Source: Artemia franciscana (taxonomy: Eukaryota; Arthropoda; Branchiopoda; Anostraca; Artemiidae). From it: 64,000 nt of DNA. The stretch is taken from contig NC_088863.1 in NCBI RefSeq assembly GCF_032884065.1, positions 43,630,310 to 43,694,309 of the forward strand. Reading direction: 5' to 3'. The translations under genes were made by a program, and so were the position numbers. The stretch's first letter is position 1, and the number at the start of each line of letters is the position of its first letter. Below the pieces are notes generated by a model. That model had not been told where the DNA came from, did no database searches, and saw only the letters and a list, made by a program, of their open reading frames with translations. Positions 56,397 through 64,000 of the stretch are shown one piece after another.

Positions 56397-56555
56397 ACGT
56401 CTATAACAAATATAAAAGATGAAGCTCGTTCCATGTATAACACTATGATTAATCTTCGACTCGAATTATCTAAAAATAGAGCGATTGAATATGGAAAAGA
56501 TCGGATAGATTATAATCAAAGAGAGTTAAATGATTTGAGATCTCTAAAGATATAG
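56397..56555 (+). pseudogene. Open fragment upstream of the capsid-like gene
   Basis: A 52-codon open stretch rich in E, R, N and L with a helical, coiled-coil look, ended by TAG at 56553. It has no upstream ATG and no domain I recognise. Its position just before the capsid-like gene suggests it is debris of the same element. Confidence 0.3.
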
Positions 56556-56949
56556 TTTCGAATAATAAAACGATTTTATGAACAAAGGGAAGGCTTATTG
56601 GATGCAATGATTTAATGAAAGGGACTTAAACTACATCCCGAGTAATGCTCTTGTTGGCACCCTCAGTAACAATCGAAAATCTTCACTACTGTTTGTCAAT
56701 CTTTTAAAGTTTATTTAATAATTTTGTCTGCACATAAATGGCACTGAATCAGGTGGTTACTCCTTATTGAGAAATATTTGAAAAGCCTATTATTGATGAT
56801 TTTACAACAAAACATAAATATATAGAAATTAGAGAAAATAATGTGAATGTATGATAATTTCAAATTATAATTTCATTTTAAAAGATGTGGAATCTAGGAT
56901 TCTTCCAAGATATTGTTACCTTTATGTAAAAGTAAAAATAACATGATTG

Positions 56950-58051
56950 GATGGAACAAATATGCTAAATAATGATGAAGGTACTATAACAAATAATAGA
57001 TTTGTAGAAATGCTGAATATATTATCAAGGGAAAATGTACTGAAAATATTGATTATGTAGGCATAACGACTACTTTTAAAATTTTATTAGAATTTTCAGA
57101 TGACTATAGTCGAAGCGCAGCAACTAATATGCTTGGGTGTGAAGATAAAATCATATCCAATGATTCCTATGAAGCAGAAAATGAGTTTGAAAGCACTGTT
57201 GCACCTGCTGAAGCAGGCGGTGGTGGAACCATTACAATAAAACGAAATTATGCTTTTAATTGTGATTTATTTAAAATATTAAATAAAACTAAAGAAAGTC
57301 ACGTGGCTAGTATGTATTTACCATTATCATTATTATTCAGATTTTTTTAAGATATTAATCGTGTTTTTAGAGGTGTTACACATCAAATCATATTAAAGAA
57401 ACAATTTTTCCAATATGATTATAAAATCTGGAGGTCAAAATTTCAAAGTAGACGTAATGCATTTATCATGGATGTTACCCTATACTTCATCCATGTTTAC
57501 ACATAGCGAGTCAATTAGAAGTCAGATTAACGAAGAAAGCAGAACAAATAAAAGCTTGATTAGGAAAGCGCAACTCATTTGAATTAAGATGAGGAGCGTT
57601 TAATACCTATAAAAGTGATAATAAAACGGATAAGGAATTAACATGGAGGGTAGTCCGTGAAAATATAAATAAAACTGCGGTTGTGTTACATAAATATGAA
57701 AAAGATAACAGTTATACGCAATACGATATGGTATTTGACCATATTGGAATATGGAGTGGAATAGAATATCTACAAGACGATTTTAAATGTGATTTCAGTG
57801 ATTCTAATGAAGATTTTTCTAACGCTTATCAACGATTTTTGTAGTTAGAATATAAACATAAAAATGTTGATTGTGGAATAATTGGAAGTTACAATGGTTT
57901 TGAAACAGTATATTCTTTATTTTGTTTTGATGGTTAAAAGCACGAATCGAATATTGATCGAACTGGGTCAACTGCTGATATAGAAATTAAACTTTAATTA
58001 GATCAAGTACCAGCTAATCCATATTTAACATTTGCTGCGTTATATTTTTAG
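56950..58051 (+). pseudogene. Broken double-jelly-roll capsid-like gene (Polinton/adintovirus-type element)
   Basis: Successive plus-strand blocks in shifting frames resemble, by recalled pattern, proteins of the double-jelly-roll capsid type found in arthropod genomes: an N-terminal part (about 56960-57350), a central part from 57421 with a TGA at 57580, then a long block from 57593 onward holding the conserved (F/Y)DH region and the C-terminal FD...PAN region. Breaks seen: at least two frameshifts before 57593, TGA at 57590, and in-frame TAG 57842, TAA 57935, TAA 57995 and TAG 58049. Such proteins form the virion shell in Polinton/adintovirus-like elements. The identification is from motif layout only. 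No polymerase, integrase, ATPase or protease gene was seen nearby. Confidence 0.5.
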
Positions 58052-58198
58052 AAAAAAAAGCAATCATGGAAGTCATTGGTAGCAAATTATATGTTAATCT
58101 CTCAATTATTTTTCTATTTGGAAATTTGTTTAATAAATTATTTACTAATAAACAGAGAATATTTTAAGCGAAATGGAAATAAATATAATCAAACTTTT

Positions 58199-58540
58199 AT
58201 GAAATAAGATTTAGACATTGGACTGGAATACACGACTATAGGAATGAAATGTGTTACAACTAAATACGGATATAAACTCGTTATTGCTATTAATTTTGAA
58301 GGTGATATCGATGATCTATTTCCCCCTAAGTGTTGTGATTCTAAAGCAGCTGATCTTAAAAATAAATTAAAAAAATTAGATAAAGGTATGGTTTTAAAGG
58401 CTATCGAAAGAAAAAATTAAGATAAAATAAATTATCTAGATATGGATATTGAACTATCTACTAAGTATCAAATTATTACGTTTCATCGGTATTATAGGAA
58501 AAATGGGATATAATTAAACCCTAATTCCACAAATTAATCA
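58199..58540 (+). pseudogene. Unrecognised coding-like remnant after the capsid-like gene
   Basis: Same frame as the preceding block, with TAA at 58205, 58418, 58511 and 58535. The part between 58208 and 58418 is an open 70-codon stretch with alternating hydrophobic residues and a K-rich helix-like end. It may be a second small gene of the same element. I do not recognise it. Confidence 0.35.
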
Positions 58541-58559
58541 AATACTTATTTCACAAGAG

Positions 58560-59100
58560 CTGTTTTGATCTTAAAGGTCAGAATGGGAAATTATAAAAAT
58601 GTCGGATATTTTCATTTAAAATGGTGTGATTTCAATTTAAAAGGGGGTCAATTTATGGGTTCATCTAGAACCCGTATTCACATTGTGAAAAATACAAAAA
58701 TAGGACCAAATTTGATTTCCAATGACCTGTTTTTATGTCGAATTTAGGGATAGAAAATTGCAAAAATGTGCAATAATTGATACTAAAATAATGTAGAATG
58801 GACTGAAAATGGTGTAAATTGAATGGATGATTTAGGTAGTCCAGAGCCTGTGTTTTCTATAATACTAATTTGCAAAAACGTTTGGGGCAAGGGATGGTGT
58901 AAAATGGGGAGGACTATTGTAAAATGTGCCTGGTAAGTGATGTATTGACGTTGTCCCAGAAGATAGTTCAAATAACGACCTATACGAATAGCAGCATCAA
59001 AAGCTTTGCAATCGTGGGATTAAGTAGGCTATGCTAACCTAACCTATCCTGTGTAGTTTAGGTTAACGTAACTTACTAGCATATCATGATAAATTAATTT
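58560..59100. other. No recognised feature
   Basis: An open stretch 58565-58747 contains repeated AAAATGG motifs but no domain. AACCTAACC-type motifs lie near 59036-59070. Confidence 0.35.
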
Positions 59101-59104
59101 TCAC

Positions 59105-60020
59105 TTCATGAACAAAAATCAACATGTAACAAATTTCATGAACAAAAATCAACATGTAAAAAGTTTCAAGAACAAAAATCAGTACACAAAAAGGTCCATG
59201 GATAAAAATCAGCACGTAGTAAGATCCATGAACATAATCAGTTTCACGAGGGGCAAAATTAATCTAATAAATTCAAGAAGAGAAAAATCAATATGCAAAA
59301 AGTTACACGAACAAAAGGTCAGGATGTAACAAGCTCCACGAGCGAAAATCACCACACACCAAGTTCCAACAACAAAACAAGTTTCACGAGGAGAAAAATC
59401 AATTTAAAAGTTTCATGAAGTTAAAAATCAACATGTACAAGTTTCACAAACAGAAATCAGTGCGCTACAAGTTCAACGAACAAAAATCATGAATAAATAT
59501 TTGTTTCAAGAGGAGAAAAATCAATGTACAAGTTTCTCGATGAGAGAAATCAACTTTCAACAAGTTTAACGAAAAAAATCAGCACGCAAAAAGTTCCACC
59601 AACACAAATCAGCGCACAACAAGTTCTATGAATAAAATCAGTTTCACGGGGAGAAAAACCAATGTAAAACTTTCACGAAAAAAAATCAACATGGAACATT
59701 TTTCACAAACAAAAAATCAGCATGCAGCAGGCTCCACGAACAAAAATCAGCACGCAACAAGTGCCATGAACAAAATACGGTTCACGAGGAGAAAAATCAA
59801 TATACAAGAAGTTTCACGAAATAAAATCTGCACGCGACACGTTCCACGAACAAAATCAGCACACTACAAGCTCCACGCAAAAAAATAAGCACGCAACATT
59901 GTCCATGAACAAAATCAGTTTCACGGAGAGAAAAATCAACATGCAATAAGTTTGACGAACAAAAAACAGTACGCAGGAAGTTCCACAAACTAAAAAAACG
60001 CCAAGCAAAAAGTTCCATGT
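59105..60020 (+). repeat. Minisatellite: ~30-bp units in ~138-bp higher-order repeats
   Basis: The basic unit is CACGAACAAAAATCAGCACG then CAACAAGTTC, about 30 bp. Every fourth or fifth unit is a short variant containing GTTTCACGAGGAGAAAAATC, which recurs at 59241, 59381, 59503, 59641, 59780 and 59918, spacings 140, 122, 138, 139 and 138. The 10-residue repeats in one frame (MNKNQHVTNF-like) are not maintained through the array. Confidence 0.9.
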
Positions 60021-60059
60021 GAATGTTTATCATTCCAATTTAAAAACGATATTCATCGG

Positions 60060-60300
60060 AAATGTATAATAAACTAGCTATAGCCAGTCACCAGCCATAG
60101 ATTATCTAGGAGGCAGCCGCATAAAAAATCTTTGAATTGGCGCAACTTGGAGTGGAATTGGAATTGTAAAAATTGGTGACGGAAGTGGGGGAACCTGAAC
60201 TGGCGCAACCGGAGCCAGATTTGGAATGGGTTGAGTCGGGTTGGAAACCAGCTGAACCGGAGTTTAAACTGTTGTAATTGATGGTCAGAAGCGGGGGTAG
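60060..60300. repeat. Short GGAATTGGA-rich transition zone
   Basis: Degenerate motifs such as GGAGTGGAATTGGAATTG and CTGAACCGGAGTT recur between 60140 and 60270. They may be decayed relatives of the TGGAATTGCTTGCTAG motif in the following array. Confidence 0.4.
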
Positions 60301-60785
60301 CGAAATTGGATATCACTTTATTAAAAATTTTACATAAAAAACGTCTTAGAAATGATGATGGGGTGCCAGAGGGTCAGTCATAATTTGGCACGACTACGTA
60401 AAAGGACATGGTATATCATGGAGGGTTGGCCTGCGTGACCACGAGCCAATGGATTTAAGGCACGATTGTTAACAAGAAATATTGGGAAAATGTCTTAGGA
60501 GTGATAATATTTATCGTAGGGATACCACCAGTCAGCCGCGTATTGGTATGGTGGCGTGAATTGCCGTGGAGGGCATCACATTGAGGGGTGGCTTGTGAAA
60601 ACACAAATCAGTTGAATTTAAGCATAATTTTACTTAGGAAATATCTGAAAAATTTCTTGGAAATGAAAATGCTTATCAAAGGGTTGCTACGGAGGCAGTC
60701 ATATATTGTCATGGTGACGTGAATTGCAGTGGAGGCTATCACGTTGTGGGGTGGTGGAGGGTGCCGTGTGCCATCCATAGTGTGA
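60300..60785 (+). repeat. ~170-bp tandem repeats, about three units
   Basis: GTCAGxCxxxTATTGxxATGG and GAGCCAATGGATTTAAGGCA-like motifs recur near 60375, 60530 and 60695, with AAATATxxGxAAAATGTCTTAG in each unit. Confidence 0.65.
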
Positions 60786-62370
60786 CATGGTGATATGAAG
60801 TGCTTGGCCTAACATGTTCTACAGGTCAAAGTTAAGATCGGATGTTGTTAAATAATTTTTTCACCAGTGGGGGACTGAAATTCAACACTCACTCAAAAGA
60901 AATGAAGTATTTGCACTAAAAACTCTCAGAAACAACTCTTAATTTGGTTTAAATTTATCACCAATTACAAACCTCCCCTCTGGAATTAGCTGCTATTTGA
61001 GCCCCCGTTGGTATTGGACGTTAGGGGCCCCCACTGGAATTGCTCGCTAGGGTGTCATAGTAATTGGTTTCTAGGCCCACGGTGGAATTGCATGTTAGGG
61101 GGGTCTCTGCTGGAATTGCTCACTAGGGAATGAGTCAGCCACATATTGTCACGGTGGAGTGAACTATGTAAAGTCTTGGCTAAAAAACCCTTGAATTTCC
61201 ATTAAAACCTCGCAAAAATAAATCTTACTATAACTTAATTTACCTCTAATAACAAGCCCTCCCGCTGGTTGAACAGCTTACTAGACCCCCCTGGTGGAAT
61301 TGCTTGCTAGGGGTACGGTCGAATCGAATGCTAGGAGATCGATGGGATCGAATGCTAGGGCTTTCACTTTTCTTTAATTCAAGGTTCTTTTAGTTTATAT
61401 TTTACCCCTTATAAGCTTTTTTTTCTCGTTTTTTGAGTTTTAACTGCTTTTTCTGTGTTATACGGGGCAGCCACATATTGCTATGGTGGCGTGAATTGCT
61501 TGGACTAACATGTTTTATAGCTTAAGGTTAAAGTGGGAGGTGTTAAAAGAATTTTTCGACTATGTGGGAGTTATATCTAACGGTCAGTCAAAGAAACGAG
61601 GTATTTCCATTAAAACGACTCAAAAATATCTTAATGTAGCTTAAATTTGTCTCTAATAACAAAATCCCCCACTAAAATTGCTTGTTAGGGTGGGCTAGCC
61701 GCATATTGTCACGGTTGCGTGAATGTGCATTGCCTTGGCTCAAAGAAATGGGGGCATTTAAATTAAAACCACCCAGAAATAGCTCCTAATAGGACTTCAA
61801 ATTATCTCTAATAACAAGCCCCTCTTCTAGCGGAATTGCTTGCTACCCCCCTGGTTTAATTGATTGCTAAGAGGCCGGTGGAATTGAATGCTAGGGTTCT
61901 CACCTTTCTACAGTTCATGGTTCTTTGTTCTTATATTTTACCTCTTATATACCTTTTTCACGTTCTGTTTTCCGTCTGTTAAGTTTTAACTTCCTTTTCT
62001 GTGTTTTAAGGGACATCCATTTATCGCCATGGTGGCGTGAATTGCTTGGACTAACATGTTCTATAGCTTACAGTTAAGGTGGGAGGTGTTAAATAAATTT
62101 TTTGGCGGCAGGGGGACTGTAATCTAACACTCAGTCAAAAGAAATGAGAGAGTTTTATTAAGACCCCTCAGAATTAGCTCTTAATAGGGCTTAAATGAAC
62201 CTCTAATATCAACCCCCCTCTGGAATTGGTGGCTAGGACCCCCACCTTTCTTTAATTCATGGTTATTTTTCTTATTTTTATCCTACTTCAAGTTTATTTT
62301 TTACGTTTTGTTTTTTCCAGTGTAATATTGCTTTGTAACTGCTTTTTCTGCGTTTTAATAATGCTTTTAA
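60785..62370 (+). repeat. Long tandem repeats, full unit about 540 bp
   Basis: The start motif CATATTGTCACGGTGGCGTG recurs near 61142, 61475, 61701 and 62018; the two longest comparable units (61475 and 62018) are 543 bp apart and shorter ones are truncated. Each contains AACATGTTxTATAGCTTA, AACACTCAGTCAAAAGAAAT, CTCTAATAACAAGCCCC and TGGAATTGCTTGCTAGG. The last is itself multiplied at ~30-50 bp spacing between 60980 and 61130. Confidence 0.75.
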
Positions 62371-62374
62371 ATTG

Positions 62375-63600
62375 ATTTTTGAGAATAAAACTTGTATGTA
62401 TAAAAGTTTAATACCTGAACGTTTTATATCACTAAGGCTAAGTCAATTATCTCCTAGTGCGCAGAGAAACTTGTTTTAAACCGATCAATAGCGACAGTAT
62501 GGTCGGTGTAATATACAAGTGCCAAGTTTCGCTCTAAGAAAGTAGGCCTAAAGTGATATTAAAAATAAAATTTGAATAACTGACAAGGGAATAAAAATCT
62601 TGGATCCCCCTTGCCCCACCTGAAAACTTTTGACTGTCTTTTTTCCTGTTAAATCTTCTTTTTTTATATTCCAATTTTTATTTTTCTATCGAATATAATA
62701 ATTGTTTTACGCACAAATTAAATTTTAAACCCTTTGCACTGAGAAAGTATTTTAATGTCCCAATCTCCGCCCCTCCCCCTCTATATAATCGGGTTTTTGT
62801 GCATTATAGCTTATTTTCTCTGCATGTTTGATCCTATATTACTGTTAAAAGTATAAATATGTACTTACCATAAAAAGTTTCAACTTTTTCATGAAACAAA
62901 TACTATTTTCACCAAATACCAGTTTTGTTTTCACCAATTTTGTTACATCGCGTCCTTATGTATATAAGCTACGCATAAGCTGTTATAAACTTTATCCAAG
63001 ATTCAATATCAGATTCCCCCCCCCCCTTTGTCTCAAGAGACTAGCGCCTTTGCTTAAGGGTAAACGTACGGTTACGCTATGGAAGCCAAAGTGACTTTAA
63101 TTGTTCAAGATGAAGGGCGGTAATTCTTCTCTACCAAGACGGATCTAGAGAAAAAACTGGGGGGGGGGCAATGTGACCTGGGCACAGATAATTGTCAAAA
63201 TTGACAGGTTTATTTAAAAAAGAAAAAATGGAGTTATGGCACAAAACAAATATTTGGGGGGGACCTGGGTTCCCCTGGATCCTTTTATACATGGTTTCCG
63301 ATCATGCTAATTCAATGGTACACTTTTAATCTGATATGATGCCATTTCTTATCTTCGACAAATTTGTTTTTAAATATTAAAAAACCATAGAAAATGTTGA
63401 AAATGTTTGAAAACCATGATCGAAAATAATACCCAGTAAAGATATGCCCAATCCCAATACCTGCCCAATACCAAGACGCCCAATAGCAATACGGGCATAC
63501 CGATACGCGTGATATCGATAAGTCCGATGACAATACAGCACACAACCCTTTCCCCAGAGACTAGAGAGGGTCATATCATCACAAAAACAATAGATATTTG
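62375..63600. other. No recognised gene
   Basis: AT-rich DNA with homopolymer runs (C-run near 63017-63025, G-runs near 63160 and 63257). CCAATAxC/GCCCAATAxC short direct repeats near 63448-63490. No domain or repeat family recognised. Confidence 0.4.
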
Positions 63601-63619
63601 ACCTTTTAACTATGTTGCA

Positions 63620-63960
63620 CAAAAGGTCTATATCAAAATTTTTATTGGATGACTTTGGGGCGAGGGGCCTTTAGGGAGGGGGCTATTTACCCTCCAGTCT
63701 TTTTGGTCACTTAAAAATGGCACTAAATTTAGTCTCCGTTCGAATGAGCTATTAAAAATATCTCTAGAAATCACCCGCAGCCCTGCTAAGAAAAAGAAAA
63801 AGAAAACAAAACGGGAGACAGATCAGTGCTACCCATGCTAAAAAGTGATTTTCCTTGTTGTTCAAGGAATGGGACTGTAATTTCCCTGCTGATTCCAATG
63901 GTATAATTCTCATTTTGATCTGACGCCCTTTTCAAGGGGTTTCGAGCTTTTTTGAAATCA
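63620..63960 (+). mobile_element. Diverged element A / satellite S-like fragment
   Basis: ATTGGATGACTTTGGGG, GGGAGGGGGCTATTTACCCT, TTTTGGTCACTTAAAAATGG and GTTCGAATGAGCT follow the order of element A's S-like module. AAAAAGAAAAxAAAACxGGA and a CAAGGGGTTTCGAGC end replace the later body at low identity. Confidence 0.55.
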
Positions 63961-64000
63961 CTGTTATTGTCTTTTCGCAATAAACTTTTGCTTTAAGACG

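Noticed and set aside
57593-58747. Alternative genetic code (TAA/TAG as Gln)
   Set aside because: The same coding tract has TGA at 57590 and 57580 and at least two frameshifts, and the host genes use TAA and TGA as ordinary stops. Pseudogene decay explains it.
59108-59330. Ten-residue repeat protein (MNKNQHVTNF-like)
   Set aside because: The repeat frame is lost by the short variant units and stops. It is a by-product of the 30-bp minisatellite.
59105-60020. Regular ~30-bp repeats resembling a CRISPR array
   Set aside because: There are no unique spacers: repeats are contiguous, diverged and grouped in a ~138-bp super-unit, in clearly eukaryotic DNA with no cas genes.
1-64000. tRNA, rRNA or snRNA genes
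   Set aside because: I looked for T-arm and anticodon-arm patterns and conserved rRNA blocks on both strands and found none convincing; a dedicated scan was not possible.

Overview
This is AT-rich eukaryotic DNA dominated by repeats. It carries the spliced exons of two recognisable host genes, both on the + strand, and a dense layer of decayed transposable elements. Intron signals (GTAAGT-type donors, T-rich acceptors), a peritrophin-type chitin-binding protein, a White/Scarlet-type ABC transporter and arthropod-style non-LTR retrotransposons point to an arthropod. From memory only, several repeat families resemble those of branchiopod crustaceans such as brine shrimp (Artemia). That attribution is inference and was not tested.

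Host gene 1 (about 1.0-16.1 kb, 5' end outside the window) is the 3' part of an ABCG half-transporter. Four exons (1002-1137, 7405-7510, 13922-14022, 15883-16064) join in frame into 174 residues: the C-terminal membrane helices and the last extracellular loop. Host gene 2 (21.3-37.8 kb) is a secreted protein with two CBM14 (peritrophin-A) domains. It is built from three exons (signal peptide 21321-21369, domain 1 29957-30196, domain 2 plus tail 37113-37804) that join in phase into 326 residues. Introns of both genes are 1.9-8.6 kb long and filled with repeats.

Repeats by region: 0.2-6.0 kb, arrays of a ~275-bp satellite (family S). 6.1-7.3 kb, non-LTR reverse-transcriptase (RT) tails. 7.7-10.9 kb, a composite of foldback (D), GTA-rich repeats (C) and satellite S. 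11.3-13.0, 16.5-18.2 and 27.0-28.8 kb, three copies of a ~1.7-kb element with a palindromic head (family A). 19.4-20.0 and 25.6-26.9 kb, RT fragments. 28.9-36.4 kb, local tandem duplications, a perfect 37-bp hairpin and a ~141-bp tandem array. 38.1-42.4 kb, further D/C copies and an endonuclease-RT fragment. 42.5-43.8 kb, hAT and Helitron protein remnants. 43.9-45.4 kb, an RT remnant. 45.5-48.2 kb, an inverted D/C/S composite. 48.9-50.1 kb, a nested palindromic element. 50.4 and 52.2 kb, two copies of a TA-flanked MITE (a third lies in intron 1 of gene 2). 56.4-58.5 kb, a broken gene resembling a double-jelly-roll capsid gene of Polinton/adintovirus-type elements, with a second fragment at 39.3 kb. 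59.1-62.4 kb, a minisatellite with higher-order periodicity followed by longer tandem repeats.

No tRNA, rRNA, CRISPR array, bacterial operon or intact transposase was found. The points most worth following are the two host gene models, the capsid-like fossil, the shared module between satellite S and element A, the recurring D-C-S architecture, and the ~138-bp higher-order minisatellite.
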